Below are positions 11,301 through 22,600 of a DNA stretch of 64,000 nt, piece after piece. The DNA is taken from NCBI GenBank assembly GCA_037693485.1, contig CM075344.1, forward strand, positions 36,333,501-36,397,500. The letters are read 5' to 3'. The stretch is from Kitagawia praeruptora (taxonomy: Eukaryota; Streptophyta; Magnoliopsida; Apiales; Apiaceae). A program made the position numbers and the translations under genes. Numbering within the stretch: the stretch's first letter is position 1; every line of letters starts with the position of its first letter. Below the pieces are notes generated by a model. The model had not been told where the DNA came from and ran no database searches. It saw only the letters and a list, made by a program, of their open reading frames with translations.

Positions 11301-12570
11301 TTGCAAGATTGGAGGCAATAAGGATTTTTCTAGAATATGCCTCTCATAAGAAATTCAAGGTATTTCAAATGGATGTGAAAAGTGCTTTTCTAAATGGGAA
11401 ACTTGAAGAAGAAGTGTTTGTTGAATAACCACCAGGATTTGTGGATCCCAAATATCCAGATTATGTCTACAGGCTTGATAAGGCACTATATGGACTTAAG
11501 CAGGCACCAAGAGCATGGTATGAAACTCTGGCTCAATTTCTTCTAGAAAGTGGGTTCCACAGAGGTACAATTGATAAAACCCTGTTCTGCTTTAAATTTG
11601 GTAGTGACTTGCTTTTAGTTCAAATATATGTTGATGACATAATTTTTGGGTTTACTAATGATAAACTCTGTACGAAGTTTGCCAAGCTCATGCAGTCCAG
11701 GTATCAAATGAGTATGATGGGAGAGCTTAGTTATTTTCTAGGTCTACAAGTGAAGCAAATAGATGATGGAATTTTTATAAATCAAGCAAAATATACCAGA
11801 AATCTTCTCAAGAAATTTGGTATTCTTGACTGTTCATCTGCAACAACTCCCATGGCAGCACAACAAAGTTGGACAAAGACACAGGAGCTTTAGTAAATAT
11901 GACAAGCTACAGAGGCATGATAGGGTCTCTTTTTTATCTGACAGCTAGTAGACCTGATATCATGTATGCAACCTGTCTCTGTGCAAGGTTTCAGGAAGAC
12001 CCCAGAGAACCACATCTCACAGCTGTGAAAAGAATTTTGAAGTATCTCAAGGGCACCATAACCTTAGGTCTGTGGTATCCCAGAGAATCATATTTCAATC
12101 TACTTGGTTTCTCTGATGCAGATTTTGCAGGCTATAAGATAGACAGAAAAAGCACCAGTGGAAGTTGTCAATTTCTGGGTGACAGACTTGTTTCTTGGTA
12201 TAACAAGAAACAGAAATCAATTTCTACATCTACAGCTGAAGCAGAGTATGTTGCAGTTGGTAGCTGTTGTGCACAGATTCTATGGATGAAGAATCAATTG
12301 TTGGATTATGGATTGAGGTACAGTAAGATTCCTATTTACTGTGATAATCAAAGTGCTATTGCTATGACAGGTAATCCAATACAGCATTCAATGACCAAGC
12401 ACATCAGGATAAGGTACCACTTTATCAGAGAACATGTAGAGAAAGGAAACATTGAGCTTCATTTTGTGTCTACAGAACAACAGCTTGCAGATATCTTCAC
12501 CAAGCCATTAAGTGAAGCTACATTTACAAGACTAGTAAATGAACTAGGAATGATCTCTGGTTTCGACTAG
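8342..12570 (+). pseudogene. SIRE-1 pol: protease, integrase, RT, RNase H (multiple stops)
   Basis: Recognisable segments in order are: a coiled-coil linker (8372-8626); zinc knuckles (8764-9210), the first intact (CHNCGSTNHLASFC), the second lacking its first Cys; a Copia protease with VDSG at about 9250; the pre-integrase zinc domain, with one Cys lost; integrase with its first two catalytic Asp (LHVDVFG, RSDNGTEF) and the Glu region after a stop; RT with YVDDIIFG at about 11629; and RNase H to 12570, with TAEAEY and the terminal LADIFTKPL. Stops interrupt it at 10118, 10369, 10858, 11261 and 11426, and there are frameshifts near 11230 and 11870. Most of these stops replace Gln codons of the SIRE-2 copy. 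No full enzyme can be made. Confidence 0.9.
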
Positions 12571-14119
12571 AGATAGTGGTTAGACTCAAAATTACTTATG
12601 TAATATGTTGCTCATTTTTCTGTGATTATGTTAACTGTTATGCAAACTCTGCTATTAAACTCTGTTACTATATCTTGATGAGGTCATACATCTGGTAGCA
12701 TACTCTGTAGGACATATACTATTGACATGCTGGTTAAACTCTGATAAACTCTGATAATGTTATTGTCTGATATGAACATCGATGAAGAAATCTGTATGAA
12801 GCATGATTCTCAGTAATTAACCATGAATCTTTCTAAGTTATTTGTGATCTAATCTTAGACTGTGCAGAAAATTAACACAAGCATGATACTGTTTCATATT
12901 TATAGCATCTCTTAGTTTATCTATCCTAAACTCTGAGTCTATAAATATTGTGTGCATTGCCTCTCATGAATAACTTCTGATGTTGATGACTTCTAAACTC
13001 TGTTAGTTAAACTCTGTTTAGTTAGATGCTGTAATTAATCAACCCCCCAAAGAAATTGTATATAGTATGTTAGAATTTCTTACAAATTATGTTGAGTCTA
13101 GGACGACCCAGGAACTTGCTGGTAAAAAGTAAGGGCTATAATTCTCTAATTTTTTGTGACTAATCAAAGACTAGGAAGAACCAGGAACTTATCAAAAGAT
13201 AAGGGCTAAAATTCTCTAATTTTTGGTGACTAGTCAAAGACTAGGAAGACCCAGGAACTTATCAAAAGATAAGGGCTAAAATTATAGGATTTTTGGTGAC
13301 TGGTCAAAGATTAGGAAGACCCAGGAACTTATCAAACTGATAAGGGCTAAAATTATAGGATTTTTGGTGTCTAGTTCCAACCTCTAATTTAAAAAAAAAT
13401 TAATTAGAAAGGGGGTATAAGTTAGTTCAGAGTTACTGAATATCATTTTCTACAGAGTTTAGCATTCATCATACATTCAGTGTTTACTATGAGAGTTTGT
13501 GCAAATAGTGTTTACTGATTTATTTTATGGATTTTATGAAATATTAGATGCTCTAAATATTGGATTAGTAAACTCTGCTATACACACACATTTATTCACA
13601 GCTGTGCAGTTTTTGAAAGGGTTACGGTAATAAAGTTGGAGAATTGACAAACACTGATGAATTTTTGTCTAGTACTCTAAGGTAATATTTTATTTCAGAC
13701 AATTTCTATATTTGGGGTAAAAAGTGTTAACTGCCAACTGTTGAACAGTATTAGAGTGTTAAAGTGTATTGGTAATAGGAGAGAGAGAGTAGTAGTAATT
13801 ATTGCTATAATTACTGAGCGTGCATAGCTGTTCCATTAAATATGTGCCGCGTGTCCCACTCACACATTTCTCTAGAATCGTGTCCCACTCACACATTAAT
13901 CAAGAAACTGTTGCGTGTATTACTGCTTAAAACGATTGAGTTTTAATTTTTAATTACATCTCTAATCATTTTACATACACGATTCAAATTTACACACATA
14001 CACTCACAGTTACTTTTCACACAACCACTCAGTTACTTCGTGCTTTCAATTGGGCATTTTTGCAAACACCTTGCATACATATCACTTTTCACTGCTATTT
14101 TCTTCTCACATCGATACTA
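12571..14119 (+). other. Spacer between pol and the envelope-like ORF of SIRE-1
   Basis: About 1.5 kb of noncoding DNA belonging to the element. It contains at least eight exact copies of the octamer AAACTCTG, a four-unit tandem repeat (separate entry), and a 19-base sequence (CGTGTCCCACTCACACATT) given twice near 13849 and 13878. A spacer this long means the downstream ORF needs its own promoter or a spliced RNA; I cannot identify either with confidence. Confidence 0.7.
13092..13372 (+). repeat. 70-bp tandem repeat, about four units
   Basis: Units start at about 13088, 13158, 13228 and 13298, with the last ending near 13372. Each carries CTAGGAAGACCCAGGAACTT and AAGGGCTAAAATT with small differences. 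The first unit is the most diverged. Confidence 0.85.
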
Positions 14120-16612
14120 ATGGCCACCAAACCTTTTACTGTTCAAGGTTTATTGATTGTTCCTAATAATTATGCAGCCCCATTGAACAATGCAAACGTT
14201 CTAAAGGCATTTCATTTGATTCAAAATTTCTTGAGCGATTCAGAGATAGGTCAAGCCCTAGTCGAACCACTAACGCTTTCTGCCACGCAGATTGCTACTT
14301 TCTGGGAGAACTCTACTTATGACGATGGAGGAGAGAATGGGACTCCTTCAATCATTTTTACAAATGACAAGACAGAGTATGTGATTACTCCAACTACAGT
14401 AAGAGAAATCATGGGTTTTGATACACACACTTCCTACAGTGTTGCTTGTGAAAATACCCTGAAAGAGATGTTACAGCAACTTGGTTATTCAGATTCTCTG
14501 ACAAGACTTGGTAATGTGAAAAGGCCAAAGCTAAGGAAGGAGTGGAGTTTTTTCTTCGATTGTGTAACAAGGGCCTTTGGAAAGAAAGTCACAAACTGGG
14601 ATGCTATTCCTACTGACAGTCTACAAATTGGGTATTCTCTTCTCTATGGAAGTAATTTCGATTTTGGTAGACTTGTTTTAATGAACATAGGTGATAAATT
14701 GTCAAAGTCTATTAATGTCTACTTTGCTAGATTTTGTCAATTATTGTTTACTGCTTGTGTGCCTGGTATTGCGGTTGCTGAGGATGATGTTATTCAGCCT
14801 TTTAAAGTCAATAAAAGAATATTCTCTTATTTGACTAACAAGGATGCCAACAAGGAGCAATTACCTGACTTGGTTTTGCCTCTTGCTCTTCAAAATTTCT
14901 TACATCAACCCCAAGAACCACAACAGTCTGAGGCTGAACCACCATCACCTATAAACACTGAACCTCAACAACCTGTAAACACTGAACAAAATCCAAACAC
15001 TGCATCACAACAACCCACAAACACTCACACTCAAACTCAACCACAAACTCAACATCAAGCCCAACCTCAACCTGAACAACCACCACCACCTCCACAGGCT
15101 CCACCAAAGAAGAGAGGTAGAACAAAGCACATTGCTGTAAAAATGGTTAAAAGGGCTCCAAAGGAAAGAGCAAAAAAGCCTCCATCACCATCCATTGTAG
15201 AAGATGATTCTACTGATGAAGAAGTGGCAGCTGAGGTGCCTCAATCAAAGAGGAGAAGATTGATAATTGATGAATCTGATGAAGAGGTTAATGTTGAAGC
15301 TCTAGAGGTGATCTCTAAGGAAATACCTACTGTTGAGGTACATACTACAGAAGAAGCTGTCCATACAACTGAAAATGTACAAATGGATGAGGCAAATAGA
15401 GATGGTTTTGTTGCTTTGGATGATTTTGTTGAAACATTCATACCATTCTCTGATTCCATTAATGTTCCTATCTCACCTATCATTGCTAATTCTGGAGAAA
15501 CTGGTGCAGCTGATCAGCCTACTGTAGTACTTGATGAAACAGTAGCAACTCATACTGAGTTATTCTCTGATGCTCACCAAACTACTGAACAAGGTGAAGA
15601 AGTTGAACAAGGTGACATTGCAAAGTCTGTTGAAACTAGAGAGCAACCTGCAGAGAATGTTGTTAATGAAACTGCAGAGAATGTTGTAGAGACTGTTGCT
15701 GAAACTGTTGAAGTTGCAGTGCATATTGATGAGACTGATCCAGTTGCAGATGCAAATGCTGATGTTGAAGATGAAGGAAGTGCAGAGTCTAACTCTTCTC
15801 AGAGTATACCACTGCAAACTGATGCAAAGCACACACCTTTTTCTCAACCTTCACATCAACATGAGATTGAAGAAGAATATTATGCCAAATTTTCAGCAAA
15901 TTGGTATAAAGAAGACTGTATTTTTCCTACAAGAAGAGCATCTAAATTTGTGCATCAATCTGCCAAAAAGATTTCAAATCCTGATATTCTCTCAAATCTA
16001 CAAGCAACTGTTGTTCAAGTCAAGAATTTGAATGAAAGATTTGATGAGTCTCAAAAGGCAATTACTGATCTGAGAGTTGATGTTGTTGCTAGAGACATGA
16101 ACATGCAGAGAGATAATCAAACAAAGTTTCAGACTTTTTCTAAAGCTCAAGAGACTCTGTTTCAAAGGCTAGGTCAAGTTGAACAGAATCAGACTGTCTT
16201 GTCTGGTAAGATTGATTCTATTGCTATCTCCTTGGAGCTGATTACATCTATATTGATTCCTGATGATGTCAAAAAGGGGGAGAGAGTTGCTAAGTCTAAA
16301 TGCAGACAATCTCAACCTCTGACTAAAAAGGATGATACTGAAGATGGAGGAGTAAATGACAAAGGCAAGAGATTAAGAGCTGATCAAAATCTAAATCTGA
16401 GATCTGGCAAGTCTTCTAAATCAAAGTCTAATGGAATATACACTGATGCTCAGGGTACTTCAAAAACCAGGAGTTTGTTATTCACTGAAAATCCACAGAC
16501 TGATGAAGAATTGGCTGCTAGATTATTTCTTGAAGAAAATGAGGAAGGGGTTACGGTTGAAGATATTCAAGCTGAAGAAAAGAATCACAAGAAGAACATC
16601 AGAAAGCTTTGA
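14120..16612 (+). CDS. Envelope-like / extra ORF of SIRE-1
   Basis: The frame is open from 14060, but the ATG at 14120 (ACTAATGGCC) has the better context, giving 830 residues. Residues about 1-270 form a globular region with LRKEWSFFFD, whose counterpart in SIRE-2 is LRKEWSFYFD. It is followed by a Pro/Gln-rich stretch (about 280-350), a basic patch, a long acidic region and a coiled coil (about 640-715) that ends at DDVKKGE. I see no membrane segment downstream of the start, so envelope-like describes its position after pol in SIRE elements and is not evidence of a membrane protein. The first region may belong to the domain often labelled putative plant transposon protein; a profile search would settle it. 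The frame ends by a shift at about 16600 and continues in the next entry. Confidence 0.7.
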   Translation: MATKPFTVQGLLIVPNNYAAPLNNANVLKAFHLIQNFLSDSEIGQALVEPLTLSATQIATFWENSTYDDGGENGTPSIIFTNDKTEYVITPTTVREIMGFDTHTSYSVACENTLKEMLQQLGYSDSLTRLGNVKRPKLRKEWSFFFDCVTRAFGKKVTNWDAIPTDSLQIGYSLLYGSNFDFGRLVLMNIGDKLSKSINVYFARFCQLLFTACVPGIAVAEDDVIQPFKVNKRIFSYLTNKDANKEQLPDLVLPLALQNFLHQPQEPQQSEAEPPSPINTEPQQPVNTEQNPNTASQQPTNTHTQTQPQTQHQAQPQPEQPPPPPQAPPKKRGRTKHIAVKMVKRAPKERAKKPPSPSIVEDDSTDEEVAAEVPQSKRRRLIIDESDEEVNVEALEVISKEIPTVEVHTTEEAVHTTENVQMDEANRDGFVALDDFVETFIPFSDSINVPISPIIANSGETGAADQPTVVLDETVATHTELFSDAHQTTEQGEEVEQGDIAKSVETREQPAENVVNETAENVVETVAETVEVAVHIDETDPVADANADVEDEGSAESNSSQSIPLQTDAKHTPFSQPSHQHEIEEEYYAKFSANWYKEDCIFPTRRASKFVHQSAKKISNPDILSNLQATVVQVKNLNERFDESQKAITDLRVDVVARDMNMQRDNQTKFQTFSKAQETLFQRLGQVEQNQTVLSGKIDSIAISLELITSILIPDDVKKGERVAKSKCRQSQPLTKKDDTEDGGVNDKGKRLRADQNLNLRSGKSSKSKSNGIYTDAQGTSKTRSLLFTENPQTDEELAARLFLEENEEGVTVEDIQAEEKNHKKNIRKL

Positions 16613-17031
16613 AGTCTGGAAAATTCAAAAGGAATGTAAAAGCTCCTAGGCCTGTTCTTAAAGGCGTTGTTATTAAGGAAAATGTTGGTGCTGATCAAAG
16701 GTCACAAGTGTCTAGGAAACCAACAGAAGCAGAGGATAAACAAAAGCTGAAAGGCATTGTTGAAGAAGGGAAGGTTTCAAAGAAAGTGAATACAACCTCT
16801 GTTGCTACACAAGTTGTACAGAAACCTTTGTCTACCCAGATGCAAATGGTTTTTGGAAAACTAACACTTCATGATCCAAATCTGATGCCTGGAGGTACTG
16901 ATTTTCTACATGGCAGAGCCTTAATGGGTAAGCTAGGAAGAGATAAAGCTGGCTTGGGCTCACATAGAGAAAATAGAATGAATACTGATCCTAGAAATTC
17001 TGCCAATAGTACTAAAAAGGATGGGTCTTGA
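16613..17031 (+). pseudogene. C-terminal continuation of the SIRE-1 envelope-like ORF
   Basis: After the stop at 16610-16612 another frame, open from 16609, continues with basic low-complexity sequence (KFKRNVKAPRPVLKG) similar in style to the upstream ORF. The last 13 or so codons are not element sequence: from 16994 the frame reads into the 173-bp tandem repeat and stops at 17029-17031. The true C-terminus of the protein is missing. Confidence 0.6.
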
Positions 17032-17710
17032 CATCCATGGGGTCGTATTGTCGAGAAATATTTTTTAAAAAATTTAAACGCGAAATCCTGACGAAACACT
17101 GTTTAGGGGTTATGGTCAACGAACTAGTTGACCGGGAAATTAACGGACCAAATGAATTTTTTTTTTCCCGAAATTCTGCCAATAGTATTAAAAAAGAATG
17201 GGTCTTGACATCCGGGGGTCGTATTGTCGAGAAATATTTTTTAAAAAATCGAAATGCGAAATCCTGATGAAACACTATTTAGGGGTTATGGTCAACGAAC
17301 TAGTTGACCGGGAAATTAACGAACCAAATGAAATTTTTTTCCCGAAATTCTGCCAGTAGTATTAAAAAGGATGGGTCTTGACATCCGTGGAGTCGTATTG
17401 TCGAGAAATATTTTTTAAAAAATCGAAACGCGAAATCCAGACGAAACACTGTTTAGGGGTTATGGTCAACGAACTAGTTGACCGGGAAATTAACGAACCA
17501 AATGAATTTTTTTCCCAAAATTCTTCCAATAGTATTAAAAAGGATGTGTCTTGAAATCCGTGGGGTCGTATTGTCGAGAAATATTTTTTAAAAAATCGAA
17601 ACGCGAAATCCTAACGAAACACTATTTAGGGGTTATGGTCAACGAACTAGTTGACCGGGAAATTAACGAACCAAATGAATTTTTTTTTCCCGAAATTCTG
17701 CCAATAGTAT

Positions 17711-18576
17711 CAGGGGTGGCCCTGAGATTCGAGAGGCCCTAGGCGAACCTAAATTTTGGGGCCCTAATTTTTTTTCCCGGATACAAAATATATGCTTAAA
17801 ATTTACTAATAAGACACACAAAAAACATAGTACGTAAAACAATCTCATTATTTTATTTAAATATAACATGTCTTGCATTTTTGGATGTAAAAGTATCAAC
17901 TAAATTTGCATAATCAAGTTTCTGAACCATATCCTTTTATATAGATAACATAGCTAAACCACTTAAGCTTTCTTGAGACATGGTTGAACGAAGGTAGGAT
18001 TTAATCAGCTTTAGTTTTGAAAAACTCCGTTTTGCATAAGCAACTATAACGGGTATCGTTAGAAGAATCATGTAAGCAATCCAAGCATTTGGATAGCTAC
18101 CTTCCATCTCTTTTATGTAACTTAACACAACTATTGCCCTTCTAGTATCTTCTGGCAAATTTCGACGCAATATACACAAGTCTTCGTACAAATCATCGAT
18201 ATTTCTCACCATGGTTTGTTATGTATAGTCATGTATACATTTACATTGACTTAATATTTAATAAAGTAATACACAAAAAATTATAAATTAAATTTATGTT
18301 CTTCCTAACATATAATTTAATTTTTTGTTACTTCAATAAAAACAAATGTACAACTGCTCTACATAAAATAAATTTAACAATTAGATACTAGTTTTTAAAT
18401 TTTTATGATATCTTTTATAATTTTTTAAAAATAAAAAAATGTATAATTTTTTTTTTATAAAAATAATCAAATATAACATGTATAGATATACCTACCTTAC
18501 CTCTAAAACTTGGGGCCCTTGGTTTTTGGGGGCCCTAGGCACAAGACTACCTTGCCTATAGCCAGGGCCATCCCTG
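17711..18576 (-). mobile_element. Non-autonomous hAT element, 866 bp
   Basis: The ends CAGGGGTGGCCCTG and (reversed) CAGGGATGGCCCTG match at 13 of 14 bases. The flanks are the 8-bp duplication AATAGTAT (17703-17710 and 18577-18584), the length made by hAT transposases. The interior keeps only the end of a transposase gene on the minus strand, so the element is an internal deletion derivative. Confidence 0.95.
17937..18212 (-). pseudogene. hAT transposase C-terminal dimerisation region (remnant)
   Basis: The 91-residue frame contains YPNAWIAYMILLTIPVIVAY followed by KRSFSKLKLIKSYLRSTMSQ. This is the hydrophobic core and conserved Ser-Phe-Ser-Lys-Leu block of the hAT dimerisation domain at the C-terminus of hAT transposases. 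The usual Ala-Ser-Ala-Glu-Arg run before SFSKLK has decayed to AYAKR. The catalytic part and the BED zinc finger are absent, so this is a leftover exon and not a working enzyme. Confidence 0.85.
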
Positions 18577-18753
18577 AATAGTATTAAAAAGGATGGGTCT
18601 TGACATCCGTGGGGTCGTATTGTCGAGAAATATTTTTTAAAAAATCGAAACGCGAAATCCTGACGAAACACTGTTTAAGGGTTATGGTCAACGAACTAGT
18701 TGACCGGGAAATTAACAAACCAAATGAATTTTTTTTATTTCCGAAATATTAAC

Positions 18754-19617
18754 TGTAGTGCCCAAAATTTCCATGGGCTAGATTTAGGCCCATTAGGCCC
18801 TAGGGTCCGGTCCATACGAGCTAGAAGATTGATCCAGTACGAGTTATGAAGATCAGATAGAAGAAATGACTAAGGAAGTACGAGTATCAGGAGGTTCCCA
18901 ATGGTTAGGAAGCTGAGCTGAACATTAGAAGACCAGGTTCCTCCCAATAGAAGAGTTCGAGTTAGCATAGCACCAGCCATAGAGATGACGAGAGCATGTG
19001 AAGAGCTATCCAGTCTAACCAGTTTGTTATTTGTGCAGGTACTGATGCCTAAAGTGAGGTCCCTAAGTGATATGTCCCGAAATAAGGAGGTTCCTGAGAA
19101 ACAGGCTCCTGAGATATAGGTTCCTGAGTACCAGGTTCCTACGAGTTGCCAACAGAAAGTTCTAGAAGCCATCTAGAACAGATAAACGAATTGATATTGG
19201 AGTATAATTCTAGGGCGCAGATGATCCTAGAGTTATCTCTGATCAATGAGAGAATCATAGTAGGGTACGAACTCGAGTTCTACTCTACTTAGCCAACTAG
19301 TTCGTGGAAGGCTCTAAAGGAACCTGAGTCCTACACGAACTAGGTGATCGAATACAGCTATTCCAGCAAGAGACAGAGTCCCATTAGAACTACGTGAGCT
19401 TGATCCCTATATATATAAGGGTACGTAGGCACCTCGAGGGTAAGACGCATTGAGTTCTCTGATTTTCTCTAAAGGCACTTGAGATTATTGGAGACACCCT
19501 CGAGCACAGCTCAACCCCTACAAACACAACCCAAACCTTTCACAAAACAGTTGATCGCTAGCCTATACAACTACCCGTAGACCTCTCATAAGTTGTTACA
19601 AAATCCACTCATCAACA
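18754..19617 (+). repeat. 5' LTR of element A (864 bp)
   Basis: It starts TGTAGTGCCC and ends ATCAACA, with the primer site immediately after. It matches 54304-55167 along its whole length. It contains a TATA box at 19408 and many copies of AGGTTCCT or its complement. Confidence 0.95.
19408..19418 (+). promoter_or_regulatory. TATA box of element A LTR
   Basis: TATATATATAAG lies about 210 bp before the LTR end. The equivalent box in element B is TATAAATA at 41305-41312, so position is conserved although sequence differs. Confidence 0.6.
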
Positions 19618-19635
19618 TTGGCGCTAGAAGGAGGG
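19618..19635 (+). other. Primer binding site of element A
   Basis: TTGGCGCTAGAAGGAGGG follows the LTR without a gap. A TGGCGC start is common in Gypsy primer sites. I cannot say with certainty which tRNA it pairs with. Confidence 0.75.
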
Positions 19636-19661
19636 TAGTTAACATCTTAAGAGTGGAAAAG

Positions 19662-22600
19662 ATGTCAGGCAACTCAGATAGCGAAGCAACCCGTTCTGAG
19701 CGACAGGTTCACGATGGGAGCAAATCTCCTCACAAAGCACTGAAGGTTACCAAAGCAGCTATGATGGAAATCTTAAAGACTGTGGGAGAACGTTTGTCGA
19801 CTTTGGAGCAGGCTTCAAGCAAAAAGAAGAAAAAGAAGGCAAAGAAAGGCAAGAAGTCGAAGGTTACTCCGAAATAGTTGAACTTTGAGGAAGAAGAATC
19901 TGAGAATGGAGAGGAGGTTCCAGAAGATGGTGGAGAACCAAAGCAGAATAATGGTGACGAAGAACTAGAGAATCCTGAGAAGAGTAAAACTTTTAGCAAG
20001 GGCCGTACAGGGTCCAAGGGAAAGAAGAAAACCAAGACTGGAGGTTCCTCACAAAAAAAGAAGAAAGATAAAGACCCATCTGTTGAGATAATTGAAGAAG
20101 AAAGCACAGATTCAGACGAGGTTACTGAGGAATCAAGCACTGCGGAGTCGAAAGAGGAAGAAGGAACGAGCAAAAAGACAAAGGCGGAAGCTACTGGGGA
20201 GGTGATGGTAGAAGATATCAAGAAAATTTTGGCTCAGCTCAAAGACGAAAAGAATCTAACTGTGAATCCTATAATCGCTTCTCCTTTTACCAAGAAGGTT
20301 CGAAAGTCGGCTCTACCTAGGTCTTACAGGCCTTCGAATGAGTTGAAATTCGATGGAACTACTGAGCCCATTGAATACCTTAGTCGTTTCGACATAGAGA
20401 TGGATGTCTATCAAGTGAAAGAAGCCACCAGGTGCAGGTTACTGGCTGCAACTCTACAGGGTGGAGCCCATCAATGGTTCAAGAGGTTACCTGCCGATTC
20501 GATTGGTTCTTGGGCGAGTATGGGGAAGCTTTTCGTTACTCAATTCAGAGCGTCCGTTGCATTTGCACCACCTACTAATACCTTGGCTAACATCAAGCAA
20601 AGACCTAGTGAGACATTGACGGAATATTTCAAGAGGTTCAATGTAGAGGTTCCGAAGGTTAGGAAAGCATCTGAGGAAACCATAAAGAATTTCCTAATTG
20701 CTGGAGTCAAAGGAGGCTCAGATTTGTGGAAAGCACTTCAAGGAAAAGAACCAGAGACGTTGGCAGATTTTTATGCTCAGGCAGAACCTTTTCGTCTTGT
20801 GGAGGAATCTTTGGCCGAGTTGAAGAAGGATCCAGATTTCGTAAGGCAAAGTGGAAGCAAGAGGTTGAGACCAAGAAGCCCCAATGGTCGTGACAGTAAG
20901 AAGGTAGTTAGTCGTACATCCCAAGTAAAGCCTGAAGTTGAAGCTGTGAATCGTACTAGACCTATCATGAGTCAGGTCCCGCCACCAGCTTCATATAACA
21001 ACAACAAACGTGAGAGACCTGTCTATGAAACTTTCACCCCTTTGGTAGCTCCAATCGATCACATCTACGCGGTGAATGAGAAGTCCTCATGGTTTAAGAA
21101 GCCTTTCAGAACTGGTCCTCCAGGGAATAAGAATGAACGTCCATACTGTGACTTCCATGATAACAATGGGCATAATACTGCAGATTGCCGTCACCTTAGG
21201 GATCTAATTGAAACTCTAATCAGACAAGGGCAATTAAGTGAATGGGTGGCTCAAGAAGGCAAAAAGTATAGAGATGAGAAGACTCAGAAGGCACAGACAC
21301 AGGAACCTGTTTTGATGGAAGGACCACCTAAGGCTAGTTGCATACGCACAATTATAGGAGGTCCCCACATTGGAGGAAGTAGCAGGAGCGCCATGAAGAG
21401 ATACACACGTGAAGCTAAAGAACATCCTTTGACCAGTGTTTATAATCTGTCACAGAGGACTCCAAAGCTGTTTGAAGGGGAGGATGTTGATATTACCTTC
21501 ACTGAAGAAGATGCCTCATGGGTACATCATCCACATACCGATGCTTTAGTTATCGAGGCAGGAATTGGGTCTTACGAGGTTCATCGAGTGCTAGTTGATA
21601 ATGGAAGCTCTGTAAACCTGTTATCTTTCTCAGCTTTCAAGAAGATGCATTTTCTGGATAAAGACCTCACTCCAACAAAGGATACCTTGTATGGATTCAC
21701 TAACAATCAAGTTCCTATCAAAGGTAAGATTCGTTTACCAGTAACTCTAGGTAACAAGCCATGTTACATTACACAGTTGGCAGAATTCATCGTTATAGAG
21801 GAGAATATGAACTACAGTGCTATCCTGGGAAGACCCGTCCTGAAAGAGATGAGGGTGATAACCTCCATTTACCACCTAACCATGAAGTTCCCAACACCGA
21901 ATGGAATTGGTGTAGTTCGAGGATGCCAGTATGAGTCTAGAGAGTGCTACACCAAAGCTTTACAACATGCTGCTAAGGCTGCAAAATTGCCTGAACCCAT
22001 GGACGAGGTTCCTGATGATTTTCCAGGAAAGAACCCAGACAAAATAACGCATGACCTGCGTAGTCCGCCTTTAGAAGGTTTTGTGCCAACATCCTGTAGA
22101 GCTGTAAGAATTGAAGAGGTTACAGAAGAGGAACCTCATGCTGAGATTCCAGTTTTTCGGGGACCAGATAACCCTTACTTGCTGATAGAAAGTGCACTTC
22201 CTACGGACAAGGATGGTGATGTGTGTATGGCAGAAGGATTGGATGAAGAAAAATCCCGAAAACTGAAACATAATGGAAGCAATGAAGATAGTCAGCCAGC
22301 ATTAAAGAGAAGGAATGTCATGCATGAAGTTCAGGAATCGTCTACAGTCCAGGAACCTCAAGAGGATTCAACCACAGAGATGGAGGTAGACTTAGATCCA
22401 CGAATGCCAGAAACCATGGTCAAGGCTGGACCAGCTGGTGAAACTTTGGATGTGAAGATCAATGACAAAGATGGTACAAAAGTGTTGAAGATTGGAGCTC
22501 AACTCGACCTAGCCTTAAAGGAATCTCTTATTACCTTTTTGGACAAGAACCTGGATGTGTTTGCATGGTGTCACGCAGATATGGAAGGGATAGATCCAAG

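Larger units (their letters stand above)
4801..16993 (+). mobile_element. SIRE-1: degenerate SIRE/Maximus-type Copia element lacking its 3' LTR
   Basis: The order is 5' LTR, Met-tRNA primer site, gag, protease, integrase, reverse transcriptase and RNase H, then a 1.5-kb spacer and an envelope-like ORF. Integrase before reverse transcriptase marks Copia, and the large ORF after pol marks the SIRE/Maximus lineage. The gag region is present twice because of a 1588-bp duplication. Pol carries many stops and shifts. No second LTR is found: the envelope-like frame runs into a 173-bp tandem array instead. The right boundary is therefore a breakpoint, and the element could not transpose by itself. 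Confidence 0.88.
16994..18748. repeat. 173-bp tandem repeat array, about five units, split by a hAT element
   Basis: Units begin with AAATTCTGCCAATAGTATT near 16996, 17170, 17344, 17517 and 17692. The fifth resumes at 18585 after the inserted transposon. Each unit holds GGTCAAC...GTTGACC as an inverted repeat and GTCGTATTGTCGAGAAATA. The units differ by a few percent. No coding frame survives across units. The array ends within a few bases of the target site of the next retrotransposon. Confidence 0.9.

Noticed and set aside
17028..17742. Open frames in the 173-bp repeats
   Set aside because: They only follow the repeat unit and end within one or two units.
18870..19172. 100-codon minus-strand frame, also at 54420-54722
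   Set aside because: It appears twice only because the two LTRs are copies of one another. It has no domain and no codon-level signal.
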